Positions 7,827 through 16,094 of a DNA stretch of 36,127 nt are shown piece by piece; the first letter of the stretch is position 1, and the number at the start of each line of letters is the position of its first letter. The stretch is taken from positions 1 through 36,127 of the forward strand of contig JAJFTD010000147.1 in assembly GCA_021373255.1 (NCBI GenBank). The letters are read 5' to 3'. Origin of the DNA: a bacterium (GTDB taxonomy: Bacteria > Armatimonadota > UBA5829). The notes under the pieces were generated by a model. That model worked only from the letters and a program-made list of their open reading frames with translations. It ran no database searches and was not told where the DNA came from. Made by a program: the position numbers and the translations under genes.

Positions 7827-8549
7827 TTACTTTGCCCGTCTGCGAACAACTCCGACAAGCCCGACCAGACCTGTAAGCAGTGCAATCCCTGCACCGGGCT
7901 CAGGCGCTGTAGAATAATTAACCTCTATATATGGCCGATAGACTTCATCCGATCCAGTGGCTTCTTTGGTCCATGCAAACTGCGATCCAAAGCCACCCTC
8001 CGGCATCAGCATCAATCCATTGTTAACCAGAGAACCATCCGCCCATTTCTGCACGATCGCTGTGATATCGATAGAAACCACACTCTTAAACGGCACTGCC
8101 GCTATATCTGCAAGGTGCACAGTCCCCTGCCCCGCCGTGCTTGAATCTACAAACCCGGATATGCTGTTACCGCCAATCATATAAACCCAATCGTAGCTGA
8201 CTGTGGATTCGTTCCATGCATACCTGCATGCAAATGGAGTGATAGTGATATTTGCGTCTGGAATACGCCTCTGACCGTCATTGAAGAAATACAGTTTTGC
8301 GCTACTCACGGCGCTTCCGCTAAAGCCTGCAAATATCGGCTGGGTGAAATCAAATTGGAACATCGCCAGCGCATTTGACTGGTCACGGCCCATCAACAAT
8401 GTACTGGCAGCTCCGTATCTGGTGCCCGAAGAATCGGAGTCGATCCACGTATCCGCACTTGGAAGCGAGATCACATCGGCCGAATAAGCTGTTCCGATAG
8501 TTGTGAGCAATACCAAGGCTGCAATCACGGCGGTTCTGAAGACACTCAT
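7827..8549 (-). CDS. PEP-CTERM sorted protein with DNRLRE-type jelly-roll domain
   Basis: This 240-residue exported protein has a signal peptide (ending GTAYS|A), a body of about 185 residues, and a C-terminal PEP-CTERM-type signal: APEPGAGIALL, then a hydrophobic helix and the basic end VVRRRAK. The body has the DNRLRE/CBM96-like pattern: ADTWIDSDSSGTRYG, LLMGRDQSNALAMFQFDF, VVSIDITAIVQKWADG, NGLMLMPEGG and a final strand before the tail. Such domains bind carbohydrate or build surface layers. The start has GGAGG six bases upstream. The exosortase that would process the tail is not in this window. It is one of three PEP-CTERM proteins here. Confidence 0.8.
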   Translation of the reverse strand: MSVFRTAVIAALVLLTTIGTAYSADVISLPSADTWIDSDSSGTRYGAASTLLMGRDQSNALAMFQFDFTQPIFAGFSGSAVSSAKLYFFNDGQRRIPDANITITPFACRYAWNESTVSYDWVYMIGGNSISGFVDSSTAGQGTVHLADIAAVPFKSVVSIDITAIVQKWADGSLVNNGLMLMPEGGFGSQFAWTKEATGSDEVYRPYIEVNYSTAPEPGAGIALLTGLVGLVGVVRRRAK

Positions 8550-8696
8550 CTTTTCCTCCTTGTATGTTGTTCACGCAGGATTTATCGCACCTATATTGGT
8601 GTGTTTGTTCAAATATGCCTGCCTGCTTAAATAATTATTAGTGGCACCGCAAACATATTCCTGCTATCTGTGTAATTTACATGGCTATATTATAAC

Positions 8697-8734
8697 GACC
8701 GCGAGCCCGCCGGAAGTAAACCGGCGGGCTCGCG
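8697..8734 (-). terminator. Strong hairpin ending the htrA transcript
   Basis: A 14-bp perfect stem, CGCGAGCCCGCCGG (8700-8713) with 8721-8734, has a 7-base loop. It follows the htrA stop by 37 bases on the minus strand. The run after it (GTCGTTATAAT) is only weakly T-rich and also contains a TATAAT that could serve the next gene at 8549. Confidence 0.65.
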
Positions 8735-8771
8735 AATTGCCCTGTTAGCTAGGAACAATGTAATTTTAGAA

Positions 8772-10232
8772 TTAATCTAACTGCAACTCTACGATCACAC
8801 TGCGGTCGCCACGTTGAACTACCACCAGCGCCGTATCACCACTGCCTAACTTACTCATCGCCTTACTGAATGTGGCAACACTTGTAACCGGAGTGTTATC
8901 TACTTCTGTAATGACGTCCTTAGGTTGAATTCCGGCGTGATCTGCAGCACTACCCGGATCAACTTTTCGGACTACCACACCCTGCACGCCATCGCCAATA
9001 CCAAGCTGCTTGGCAAGATCAGAAGTAAGCGGCTGGACCTGCATGCCGGTTTTGTCCGATCCGTCACTCGATGAAGCACTATCGTTTCCAGAGGGCGCTT
9101 CGCCCAACTTTACAGAGATGGTCTTTTCTTTCTTGTCCCGGATAACTATCATCTTTACAGTTTCCCCAGGAGCAAGTTTCTCAACAGCATGTCGCAGTTC
9201 GGAACCGCTTGAGATCTGCTGGTTATCAACCTTTATGATAATATCCTTGACCTGTAGACCGGCCTTTGCTGCCGCTCCATCGTCCACAACGCTGGTAACA
9301 AGTGCGCCCTCTTTGGCGCCAAGTTTGTCACCCAGGCTTGGGGTCAAATCCCTCATCTCAACACCAAGGAATCCTCTAACCACCTTGCCCTTATCTATCA
9401 ACTGCTTCATCACGAATTGCGCGGTGTTGGAAGGAATGGCAAATCCGATGCCCACATTTCCACCCGATGTGGAGTATATAGCGCCGTTGATACCGATCAC
9501 TCGTCCATCAAGATTTACAAGCGGGCCTCCTGAGTTGCCTGGATTAATGGAGGCATCTGTCTGAATAACTTCAGGGTAAGGAAGTGGGTCCTCAGGGTCC
9601 ACTTCTTTGCGAACGGCGCTCACAACACCGACTGTGAGGGTATTTCGCAGGCCAAACGGGCTGCCAATCGCCACCGACCACTGTCCCACTTTAACCTTGT
9701 CGGAATCTGCGAGTTGTGCGGCAGGTAAGTCCTTAGCATCGATCTTCACTAGCGCAAGGTCAGTGCGAGGATCGGTTAATACTTTTCCGTTGAATTTACG
9801 GCCGTCGGCTAACCTGACAGTCACCTTGTCTGCTCCAGCTACTACATGATTATTAGTGAGTATGTAGCCATCGGAGCGAACAATAACGCCCGAGCCGCTT
9901 GCGCGCTTCGTCTGCTTTCGGGTTTCAGGAGCGTTACGCGGACCGCCAAACGGGCCAAAATTGAAGAAATCGTCCAGACCGGACATCGGGTTGCTCACTT
10001 CAACAGTGGTTTCCGTTGTAATGTAGACAACACTTGGAGCGAGCTTGTCGGATATATCCTCGAATACAGTGCGCCAGTCGGACAAGGCTGTATCCTTTGT
10101 CGGTGCCGCAATGGCCGGGGACGGGGTGTGATGGTAAATATTTGCTGCAAGTGAGAAGCCGAGAGCCAGGCTGAGAAGTGCTACAATCACCAGACTCGGC
10201 TGTTTCAGCGCTTGTTTCAACGCTGTCCGCAT
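8772..10232 (-). CDS. htrA: HtrA/Do-family periplasmic serine protease with two PDZ domains
   Basis: The 486-residue protein has an N-terminal export or anchor helix (residues 13-31), a trypsin-like protease domain (about 55-290) and two PDZ domains (about 290-375 and 390-485). The catalytic triad is intact: H129 in TNNHVV, D158 in DPRTDLALVKI, and S234 in NPGNSGGPL. Length and layout match DegP/DegQ/MucD. It degrades or refolds misfolded envelope proteins. AAGGAGG precedes the ATG. Just upstream is an ECF-type promoter that matches the one before the sigma gene two genes away, so it is probably the main target of that sigma factor. Which of the Do subfamilies it belongs to cannot be decided here. 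Confidence 0.95.
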   Translation of the reverse strand: MRTALKQALKQPSLVIVALLSLALGFSLAANIYHHTPSPAIAAPTKDTALSDWRTVFEDISDKLAPSVVYITTETTVEVSNPMSGLDDFFNFGPFGGPRNAPETRKQTKRASGSGVIVRSDGYILTNNHVVAGADKVTVRLADGRKFNGKVLTDPRTDLALVKIDAKDLPAAQLADSDKVKVGQWSVAIGSPFGLRNTLTVGVVSAVRKEVDPEDPLPYPEVIQTDASINPGNSGGPLVNLDGRVIGINGAIYSTSGGNVGIGFAIPSNTAQFVMKQLIDKGKVVRGFLGVEMRDLTPSLGDKLGAKEGALVTSVVDDGAAAKAGLQVKDIIIKVDNQQISSGSELRHAVEKLAPGETVKMIVIRDKKEKTISVKLGEAPSGNDSASSSDGSDKTGMQVQPLTSDLAKQLGIGDGVQGVVVRKVDPGSAADHAGIQPKDVITEVDNTPVTSVATFSKAMSKLGSGDTALVVVQRGDRSVIVELQLD

Positions 10233-10282
10233 AGTGTGTGTTACCTCCTTGTTTGAGCCTTAATAAGAGGGTTATCTGTCCG

Positions 10283-10312
10283 TTTTGACGGAGATGGTGG
10301 TCTCTACGTTCC
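10283..10312 (-). promoter_or_regulatory. ECF sigma-type promoter of htrA
   Basis: On the minus strand GGAAC (10312-10308) and CGTCAA (starting 10290) are 17 bases apart. This fits the classical ECF -35 GGAAC and -10 CGTC pattern. The same elements with the same spacing stand before the sigma gene at 11561. The leader to the htrA ATG is about 45 bases. Confidence 0.7.
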
Positions 10313-10320
10313 ACAAACAA

Positions 10321-10389
10321 TGCACAAAGCGCCAGCCAAAATCTGGTTTTACAGGCCTGTTCAGAGCCCCCAGAATTTGCCTGGCGCTT
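10321..10389 (-). terminator. Possible terminator of the sigma/anti-sigma operon
   Basis: AAGCGCCAG (10327-10335) is complementary to CTGGCGCTT (10381-10389), with an internal AACAGGCCTGT palindrome in a long loop. On the minus strand it follows the anti-sigma stop and ends in CTTTGTG. The long loop and weak T-run make it uncertain; it would insulate the ECF promoter of htrA. Confidence 0.4.
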
Positions 10390-10409
10390 CGCGCTCAGAA
10401 ATCCGTAAT

Positions 10410-10952
10410 CTATCTCCCAGCCATGCTCACAAGTTCGATCTTGGGAGTAAGCTCTCTCCCGCTTTCATTAACTACCAGCGGTCGAGATGATGAACTTAAG
10501 GATATTGGGTTTCCTGGAATTTGGGGCACATACTTGACCTCAATGGCTTGCCCATCATACGGAGCAGACGCCACCATCTGGCTCTGATCCTGTTGGCCCA
10601 CATTGTCCATTCCACCCGCCGACATCAATACCAGTGCCACACCAGACACCGCGAGAGCTGCAGCGACCGGGCTGAGCTTACTACGAAAAATCCGCACAGA
10701 AGAATTAATAATTCGCTGATAGCGCGGCACTTGTACCACATCCAGCGTGGCCAACATCGAGTTGACGAAATCCTCCCGGGGCCGTATGGTCCTAAGTCGC
10801 GATACCGCCAGCTTCATCGCTAATGTAGACTCATGCTCTTCCGCGCATTCAGCGCAGTTATCAAGATGCCTTCTTATCTCTAGCATCTCAACTCCGGTAA
10901 GCTCTCCATCTACATACGCGGACATCAAACTAACCACACGACGGCAATTCAT
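10410..10952 (-). CDS. Zinc-finger (ZAS) transmembrane anti-sigma factor
   Basis: The 180-residue protein has an N-terminal zf-HC2 anti-sigma domain with H29, C33 and C36 in RRHLDNCAEC and an upstream C3, one membrane helix (about 93-113, SPVAAALAVSGVALVLM) and a short extracytoplasmic tail. Such proteins hold the ECF sigma factor encoded by the gene just upstream until an envelope signal releases it. The gap to that gene is 15 bases, and AGG lies nine bases before the ATG. Pairing with an HtrA protease downstream is the RseA/MucA style of arrangement. Whether release needs proteolysis or redox chemistry cannot be told. Confidence 0.9.
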   Translation of the reverse strand: MNCRRVVSLMSAYVDGELTGVEMLEIRRHLDNCAECAEEHESTLAMKLAVSRLRTIRPREDFVNSMLATLDVVQVPRYQRIINSSVRIFRSKLSPVAAALAVSGVALVLMSAGGMDNVGQQDQSQMVASAPYDGQAIEVKYVPQIPGNPISLSSSSRPLVVNESGRELTPKIELVSMAGR

Positions 10953-10967
10953 GCTCTAGCACCTACC

Positions 10968-11561
10968 TCATACTAACTGATTGGCATAACTTTTTAGTTT
11001 GTTCCTGAGAAGCCGCCTGCCACGGTGCAGCCGTGAACGAACGGTTCCAATGTTTGTGCTGGTAGACTCGGCTATTTCCTCATAGGACATACCCTCAATA
11101 TCAGCATAGATAACAGTTAATCTAAAAGCCTCAGGGAGGGTATCCAAAGCCGCCTGAATGCGGCTGTCCATCTCCCTGGAGAGAACAGTCTCCTCCGGGC
11201 CGGCAGAATTATCCGGCACATCGAATTGAGCTTCTCCCTCACTTGTCACTACGGGCTGATCCAGCGATCTTATCATCGCCTTAGGCTTTCTTCTCAGCCT
11301 GTCGATGAACACGTTGGACATAATCTTATACAACCAGCTATCAAAAGGAAGTTCCCTACGATATTGCCCAAAGAACCTGAATGCGCGTATAAACGCTTCC
11401 TGGGTTAGATCTTCAGCATCCGCATGATTTCCGGCCATGCGGTAGGCGATATTATAGGCTTGCTTATGATAACGCTGGACTAGCGCGTCAAACTCTTTCC
11501 TGTCTTCGCTCCGAGCCACATCGGAGACGGTCTCCGCAAGTTCCACCAAAGTGGCCTCCAC
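10968..11561 (-). CDS. ECF RNA polymerase sigma factor (RpoE/SigW-like)
   Basis: The 197-residue protein has region 2 at about residues 24-92 (FDALVQRYHKQAYNIAYRM, AEDLTQEAFIRAFRFF, FDSWLYKIMSNVFIDRLRR) and region 4 at about 132-183 (LPEAFRLTVIYADIEGMSYE, IGTVRSRLHRGRRLL). It directs RNA polymerase to GGAAC/CGTC-type promoters. Start is GTG at 11561 with AGGA six bases before it; a GTG five codons in, preceded by GGTGGAGG, is an equally good alternative. Upstream lie both a housekeeping-type promoter and an ECF-type one, so autoregulation is likely. It forms an operon with its anti-sigma factor, and htrA follows. Confidence 0.95.
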   Translation of the reverse strand: MEATLVELAETVSDVARSEDRKEFDALVQRYHKQAYNIAYRMAGNHADAEDLTQEAFIRAFRFFGQYRRELPFDSWLYKIMSNVFIDRLRRKPKAMIRSLDQPVVTSEGEAQFDVPDNSAGPEETVLSREMDSRIQAALDTLPEAFRLTVIYADIEGMSYEEIAESTSTNIGTVRSRLHRGRRLLRNKLKSYANQLV

Positions 11562-11577
11562 CTCTTATCCTATTTGA

Positions 11578-11605
11578 GTTACGCTGGGTAGCGAGCAGGA
11601 GTTCC
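11578..11605 (-). promoter_or_regulatory. ECF-type autoregulatory promoter of the sigma operon
   Basis: GGAAC (11605-11601) and CGTAAC (starting 11583) are separated by 17 bases on the minus strand, the same layout as the htrA promoter. The distance to the GTG start is very short (about 17 bases from the -10), so transcripts would have a minimal leader or use the slightly later start. Confidence 0.6.
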
Positions 11606-11707
11606 CGCTTGCTACATGGTATAATTACCTGTTTTTCAGTCCTTAGGACCACAAAACCGCCGAATTTATCGTTTCTGACCTAAAGCGGCGCAGCGTCTCA
11701 CACCATT

Positions 11708-11736
11708 ATTATACTGGTGTAGGCTTGATAATTCAA
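11708..11736 (-). promoter_or_regulatory. Housekeeping-type promoter of the sigma operon
   Basis: TTGAAT (11736-11731), a 17-base spacer and a perfect TATAAT (11713-11708) lie on the minus strand, giving a leader of about 140 bases to the sigma start. Basal transcription from here plus the ECF promoter downstream would give a two-promoter switch. Confidence 0.6.
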
Positions 11737-11792
11737 GTCTAAGCTGGGTCGTTATCGTGTTGAAAGAAGTACACAATAATTGACCATAAAAC

Positions 11793-11821
11793 TTGACAGG
11801 TGTGGATTACTCCAGTAAAAT
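11793..11821 (+). promoter_or_regulatory. Housekeeping-type promoter for the NlpC/P60 gene
   Basis: TTGACA, a 17-base spacer and TAAAAT lie within the 402-base gap 11562-11963. The leader to the TTG start is about 135 bases. It contains a 41-codon frame (GTG 11802 to TGA 11927) with protein-like composition but no ribosome site, and no known riboswitch fold that I recognise. The rest of the gap holds the two minus-strand promoters listed separately. Confidence 0.6.
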
Positions 11822-11963
11822 TACCAGCAAGCGTAAGGATGACGGGCGTTCATTTACTATTAGCGCCGAGATCAACTTCCAAGGAGACCACCCAGCGCCG
11901 GATGACTATTACATTAGCACAGTATGAAAAGTCGTTACCGGCGTCACGAAAGGAAGTGATGTC

Positions 11964-12848
11964 TTGAGAGGCATGAAGCTAAGCAGAGTTTTATTTATTA
12001 TTGCACTTATATCATCTTCAATAGCGGCTCAGTCAGATGGCTTGATTTATAAAGTCAAAAAGGGTGATACACTCTGGGATATAGCCGCTAAGCACCATAC
12101 TACCCCCAGCAAGATTGCAAAAGCCAATGGCATCAATGAGAACGCTACTCTGGCTCTAGGCAAAGCTCTACGTATACCCTCATTGAAATCATCTCTCAGA
12201 ACTGGCTGCGCGGCTAGAGCGGTTCAGGCGACCGGATACACGATTCATACACGCGCTAATGATGTTTGCTTACGGCAAGGGCCCAGCATTGGCCATGAAA
12301 GAATAGACTTATTGCGTAAGAACACCAATGCCAAGGTGCTAGCAATAGAAGGCAAGTGGGTCAAAGTTGCTCTTGAAGATGGCACTATTGGGTACACGCA
12401 CAGGTCATTGATGGCGATTGGCTCAGCTAACGACAGTGACAGTTCATCAAGCAACCCCACCGTGGTTGCAGATGCATCATCTGCTGACAACGGGCTGATC
12501 AGAACGGCCCTTGACTGCCGTGGATCAAGGTATATGCGTGGTGGAACAAGCCGTGGTGGATTTGACTGCTCAGGCTTCACACGATACGTATTCGCAAGAT
12601 ATGGTGTCGTGCTCCCGCACTCGTCAGCGGCTCAGTCAAGAATGGGTGAATCTGTTTCGCGAAGCGAATTGCGTTCTGGAGATTTAGTGTTCTTCCAAAC
12701 CAATAGGCGCGGGATATCACACGTCGGTATATATGTTGACGGTGGACGCTTTGTTCACGCAGCGACTTATGGACGAGGCGTGCGGGTTGATACATTAAAC
12801 TCGGGATATTATAACAGTCGGTTCCGATGCGCTAGACGCGTTAAGTAA
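11964..12848 (+). CDS. Secreted LysM-SH3-NlpC/P60 peptidoglycan hydrolase
   Basis: The 294-residue protein has a signal peptide (residues 1-22), a LysM domain (28-72, IYKVKKGDTLWDIAAKHH), a bacterial SH3 domain (about 92-152, CLRQGPSIGHERIDLL and GTIGYTHRSLM), a Ser/Asp-rich linker, and a C-terminal NlpC/P60 domain (about 177-294). The catalytic residues are C202 in FDCSGFT, H253 in SHVGIYV and H265 in FVHAA. It cleaves the stem peptides of peptidoglycan, probably gamma-D-Glu-diaminopimelate bonds as in the family. Start is TTG at 11964, with AGGAAG seven bases upstream; an ATG three codons later is possible. A terminator follows at 12883. Confidence 0.93.
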   Translation: MRGMKLSRVLFIIALISSSIAAQSDGLIYKVKKGDTLWDIAAKHHTTPSKIAKANGINENATLALGKALRIPSLKSSLRTGCAARAVQATGYTIHTRANDVCLRQGPSIGHERIDLLRKNTNAKVLAIEGKWVKVALEDGTIGYTHRSLMAIGSANDSDSSSSNPTVVADASSADNGLIRTALDCRGSRYMRGGTSRGGFDCSGFTRYVFARYGVVLPHSSAAQSRMGESVSRSELRSGDLVFFQTNRRGISHVGIYVDGGRFVHAATYGRGVRVDTLNSGYYNSRFRCARRVK

Positions 12849-12882
12849 ACATCTGAGATCAATAGAAGAATATGAATTTCTA

Positions 12883-12906
12883 CGAGCGGGGTAACTCGCT
12901 CGTTTT
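12883..12906 (+). terminator. Rho-independent terminator
   Basis: CGAGCG (12883-12888) pairs with CGCTCG (12897-12902), 8-base loop, followed by TTTT. It sits 34 bases after the NlpC/P60 stop and touches the end of the convergent membrane-protein gene. Confidence 0.7.
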
Positions 12907-12907
12907 G

Positions 12908-13225
12908 CTATTTATTGGAGATGCTGCGCCGGGCGCCGGTAAGCAAAGCGATGTACGAGAGGACTAACAGTAAACTGAAGAAACCGGGTTGATATGGTGC
13001 GTGGCTCATACCGCCGAAGTTAATGGTTATACAGAACTGGGCGAAATTGGTCACGCCGGCAGCAAAGAATACCGCTGAATACATCCAGTATATCCATCTC
13101 CGAGGTGAGACAGCCTTAGCGGCCTCTTGTTTATGCAGGTAGAACGCGTGCACTCCCATTGCCGCCGTTATAATAAGCGCCGACAGCAATCTCACTTCGT
13201 GTAGCCAGTCCAAACCACCATTCAA
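12908..13225 (-). CDS. Small three-helix membrane protein, function unknown
   Basis: The 105-residue protein has three hydrophobic helices: VRLLSALIITAAMGVHAFYL, WIYWMYSAVFFAAGVTNFAQF and FFSLLLVLSYIALLTG. It shows no enzymatic motif. Start is TTG at 13225, with GGGGGG about nine bases upstream. It is a single gene convergent with the NlpC/P60 gene and divergent from tyrS. No family is recognised; coding status rests on the ribosome site and the clean membrane pattern. Confidence 0.6.
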   Translation of the reverse strand: MNGGLDWLHEVRLLSALIITAAMGVHAFYLHKQEAAKAVSPRRWIYWMYSAVFFAAGVTNFAQFCITINFGGMSHAPYQPGFFSLLLVLSYIALLTGARRSISNK

Positions 13226-13369
13226 TTTATCACGCCCCCCGGTTAGGCCATCAAGGCAATTCTACCACAACACCTTAAGCAAGTGAACAGAAATTGAGCC
13301 TACAGCCACATTATAACCCGCATTATTGTAATTAGCCCATATTCGGCTGGAGTTAGTAATGCGGAGTAA

Positions 13370-13399
13370 TTGACGCTCAAGCTGATTACGTGTTAGGAT
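13370..13399 (+). promoter_or_regulatory. Probable tyrS promoter
   Basis: TTGACG and TAGGAT are 18 bases apart, 31 bases before the tyrS ATG. No T-box leader is visible in the 200 bases upstream. Confidence 0.45.
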
Positions 13400-13429
13400 A
13401 ATGCAGAAATCGATAGGCGCGGAGCACTC

Positions 13430-14647
13430 ATGTTGACCATAGATAAACAGTTCAATGCAATCAAGCGAGGTACGCTTGAAATAGTCCCCGAAGAGGGGCT
13501 AAAGGCAAAACTCAAGAAAGCGCAGGAGACCGGCAATCCACTAAAGATCAAGCTGGGCCTTGATCCTACAGCCCCCTACATCCATTTGGGGCACGCTGTA
13601 GTATTGCGAAAGATACGGCAGTTCCAAGACCTTGGACATGAAGTCTATATTATAATTGGAGATTTTACGGCATCTATTGGCGATCCCAGCGGAAAGTCGG
13701 TGACTAGACCTCAACTTACGGCTGAAGAGATTGCTGCAAATGCCAAGACATACTACGACCAGTACTGCATGATACTCGACCCTGCGAAGACCAAGGTCGT
13801 ATTCAACAGTGAATGGCTGGGACCACTTAAATTCGCTGATGTAATCAAGATCGTTTCAAAGGTAACGGTGGCCAGAATTCTCGAGCGTGATGATTTCGAG
13901 AAAAGGCTCTCCGAAGGCAGACCGATCAGTATGCACGAACTTCTCTACCCAGTGTGCCAGGCCTATGACTCTGTATTCCTTCACTCGGATGTAGAGTTAG
14001 GTGGAACAGATCAGAAGTTCAATATTCTGATGGGCCGAGATCTGCAGACGCAGTATGGCCAGGAAGAGCAAGTTGGTCTGTTCATGCCGATCCTACCGGG
14101 TCTAGACGGCGTGCAGAAGATGTCCAAATCGTTGGGTAACTATGTGGGAATCACCGAGCCACCCAAGGATATGTTCGGCAAAATCATGTCCCTGAGCGAC
14201 GAGATGATGCCTACCTACTTTGAACTATGCACAGATGTGCCTATGGAAGAAGTGGAGTCGATCAAAGCCGGGCTCACCAATGGCACTGTTCATCCTATGG
14301 ATACAAAAAAGCGACTGGCTCGCGAGATTGTAACCATGTATCATTCAGCCGAAGAGGCAGCCCAAGCACAAGCGGAGTTCGAGCGTGTATTTAGCCAGCA
14401 TGAGATCCCCACGGACATGCCTGAACTAAAGCTCAGCGACGAACTCACTGATGGCAAAGTCTGGATAGTAAAGATGCTCGTAATGGCAGGAATGGTTCCA
14501 TCCAACAGCGAAGCCCGCAGACTGGTTCAGCAGGGCGCTGTGTCCATAGACGGCGAAAAGGTCTCAGACCCCTCAGCCAACATCGAAGTCAAAGACGGCC
14601 AAGTGCTGCGTGCAGGCAAGCTAAAGTTCGCTCGCCTCACCCTGTAG
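13430..14647 (+). CDS. tyrS: Tyrosyl-tRNA synthetase
   Basis: This 405-residue class I aminoacyl-tRNA synthetase charges tRNA-Tyr. It has the HIGH-type motif HLGH at 52-55 in PYIHLGHAV, IGDFTASIGDPSGKS at 76-90, the tyrosine-pocket segment QAYDSVFLHSDVELGGTDQ, KMSKS at 230-234, and a C-terminal S4-like RNA-binding domain (about 340-405, SNSEARRLVQQGAVSIDGE). Length and motifs fit the TyrZ-like bacterial branch. GGAG lies five to six bases before the ATG. An initiator tRNA gene follows 92 bases later but has its own promoter. Confidence 0.97.
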   Translation: MLTIDKQFNAIKRGTLEIVPEEGLKAKLKKAQETGNPLKIKLGLDPTAPYIHLGHAVVLRKIRQFQDLGHEVYIIIGDFTASIGDPSGKSVTRPQLTAEEIAANAKTYYDQYCMILDPAKTKVVFNSEWLGPLKFADVIKIVSKVTVARILERDDFEKRLSEGRPISMHELLYPVCQAYDSVFLHSDVELGGTDQKFNILMGRDLQTQYGQEEQVGLFMPILPGLDGVQKMSKSLGNYVGITEPPKDMFGKIMSLSDEMMPTYFELCTDVPMEEVESIKAGLTNGTVHPMDTKKRLAREIVTMYHSAEEAAQAQAEFERVFSQHEIPTDMPELKLSDELTDGKVWIVKMLVMAGMVPSNSEARRLVQQGAVSIDGEKVSDPSANIEVKDGQVLRAGKLKFARLTL

Positions 14648-14699
14648 CCTGCCCATTTGCTAAGATTTGCACTTTCGAGCGATTATAGCGCCTAAGGGG

Positions 14700-14728
14700 T
14701 TTACATTCCTTGAGCGGAGTGTTATAAT
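14700..14728 (+). promoter_or_regulatory. Promoter of tRNA-fMet
   Basis: TTTACA, a 17-base spacer and a perfect TATAAT end 11 bases before the first tRNA base. This is close to the best housekeeping promoter in the window, as expected for a stable RNA gene. Confidence 0.75.
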
Positions 14729-14739
14729 TGTCCTGTTGA

Positions 14740-14816
<77 letters not shown>

Positions 14817-14822
14817 AGTTAG

Positions 14823-14851
14823 AAAGCCGATCCGTTTGGGTCGGCTTTTTT
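14823..14851 (+). terminator. Terminator of tRNA-fMet (family copy 1)
   Basis: AAGCCGATCC (14824-14833), loop GTTT, GGGTCGGCTT and a run of T. The same stem with different 4-base loops recurs at 18056-18088 and 31459-31489. Confidence 0.85.
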
Positions 14852-14887
14852 GTTGTACGAGTAAGTTTGTGATTGCCTTCTACATGC

Positions 14888-14937
14888 TATAATAAAGGTG
14901 ATGCCCAGCAGTTTCGGGATTGACTCGAATGCTGGGC
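14888..14937 (+). promoter_or_regulatory. TATAAT box and 5' stem-loop before the HAF-repeat gene
   Basis: A perfect TATAAT at 14888-14893 lacks a good -35. Starting about seven bases downstream, GCCCAGCA (14903-14910) can pair with TGCTGGGC (14930-14937), followed by a T-rich stretch. The transcript would thus begin with a hairpin, which may stabilise the mRNA or act as an attenuator. Confidence 0.45.
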
Positions 14938-14993
14938 TTACTTTTTGGCTGTTTGTTGTTCCGCAGTCTATTATAGGCATTCAGGAGATACAT

Positions 14994-16094
14994 ATGGCCA
15001 CAAATCCATCTTTCACTGCTTTGATATACCGAACATTATTACAAGTCTCAATTGCCACTTCTGCATTGCTTGTCTTGATGACATGTCAAACTTCCGCACT
15101 GGCTGCAGACAGCTATCGCGTCATTGACCTTGGAGTATTGGGAATATCTGAATCGAGCTATGCAAGGGACATCAATGATAAGTGTGAGATTGCTGGCGAT
15201 CTGAGTGATAGTAGCACATTTATCTGGGATGCAGCCACAGGAATGCGCTATCTAGATAGGAACTACAGCGAAGTAAACGCTATCAACAATTCTGGGCAGG
15301 TTGTTGGACGCAGAGTATACACTGATGGACGATATCGCGCTACTATGTGGGACAGCGGCACTGTCCACGAACTTGGCGCATTTCATCTCTTCAGCATCGC
15401 ATATGGTATCAATAACAATGGCGTAGTGGTTGGCCATTCTTACAAGTCCAATTTCCAGAACTACAGCTTCATGTGGAGTTCAGCACAAGGGTTCTGTGAT
15501 GTGCCAGGGCTTAGCAGCACACAAAGCTATGCATATAGTATCAATGATAATGGGCAGGTGGCAGGTAGGGTCGGCAATGCCCGCACGTCGTATATATGGG
15601 ACAATACACACGGACTGCGCCTGATAGATGGACTGTATGAAGCGAATGACATTAACAATTCGGGCACGGTAGTAGGAACATCGCAGCAAGGACGTGCTGC
15701 GATGTGGAACGAAACTTCAGGACTGCGCGAGATAGACCTGCTTCCTAACTGGAGGTCTGCCATTGCGTGGAGAATTAACGATGTGGGACAAGTAGTAGGC
15801 GAAGCTACTACTCTGAATTGGGACACAACCTGGTTCGTTTGGGATGAAACCCACGGTATCCAGGTTCTGCCACAAACATGGGGAGATGCTCGAATATGTG
15901 GAATTAACAACCTAGGCCAGATGGTTGGCTACATCTATCACAGCACAGTCTACGAGCCTCACTATGGCTATCCGATGTATGACACCTACCATGCCGCGCT
16001 CTGGCAGCCCGTTCCTGAACCATCCAGCTTAATGCCTTTACTTGTCGGCATCAGCAGCTTCGGCGTTATTGCTTGGAGCCGAAAATCAGCCTAA
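14994..16094 (+). CDS. PEP-CTERM sorted protein with HAF repeats
   Basis: The start at 14994 is set by GGAG six bases upstream; it gives a 366-residue protein with a clean signal peptide ending in TSALAA. Seven HAF-type repeats follow, each of the form (A/G/S)INxxGxVVG...xWD: AINNSGQVVG, GINNNGVVVG, SINDNGQVAG, DINNSGTVVG, RINDVGQVVG and GINNLGQMVG among them. The repeats should fold as a beta-propeller-like surface structure. The C terminus is a PEP-CTERM-type tail, VPEPSSLMPLLVG plus hydrophobic helix and basic end SRKSA. Its function is unknown; it is probably an extracellular or surface protein. Confidence 0.8.
   Translation: MATNPSFTALIYRTLLQVSIATSALLVLMTCQTSALAADSYRVIDLGVLGISESSYARDINDKCEIAGDLSDSSTFIWDAATGMRYLDRNYSEVNAINNSGQVVGRRVYTDGRYRATMWDSGTVHELGAFHLFSIAYGINNNGVVVGHSYKSNFQNYSFMWSSAQGFCDVPGLSSTQSYAYSINDNGQVAGRVGNARTSYIWDNTHGLRLIDGLYEANDINNSGTVVGTSQQGRAAMWNETSGLREIDLLPNWRSAIAWRINDVGQVVGEATTLNWDTTWFVWDETHGIQVLPQTWGDARICGINNLGQMVGYIYHSTVYEPHYGYPMYDTYHAALWQPVPEPSSLMPLLVGISSFGVIAWSRKSA

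Noticed and set aside
11802-11963. Possible ydaO-type (c-di-AMP) riboswitch before the NlpC/P60 gene
   Set aside because: Cell-wall hydrolases are often under this riboswitch, so I looked for its conserved GC-rich junction motifs and did not find them.
13226-13429. Possible T-box leader before tyrS
   Set aside because: No T-box sequence, specifier stem or antiterminator pair was found, only a plain promoter-like pair.
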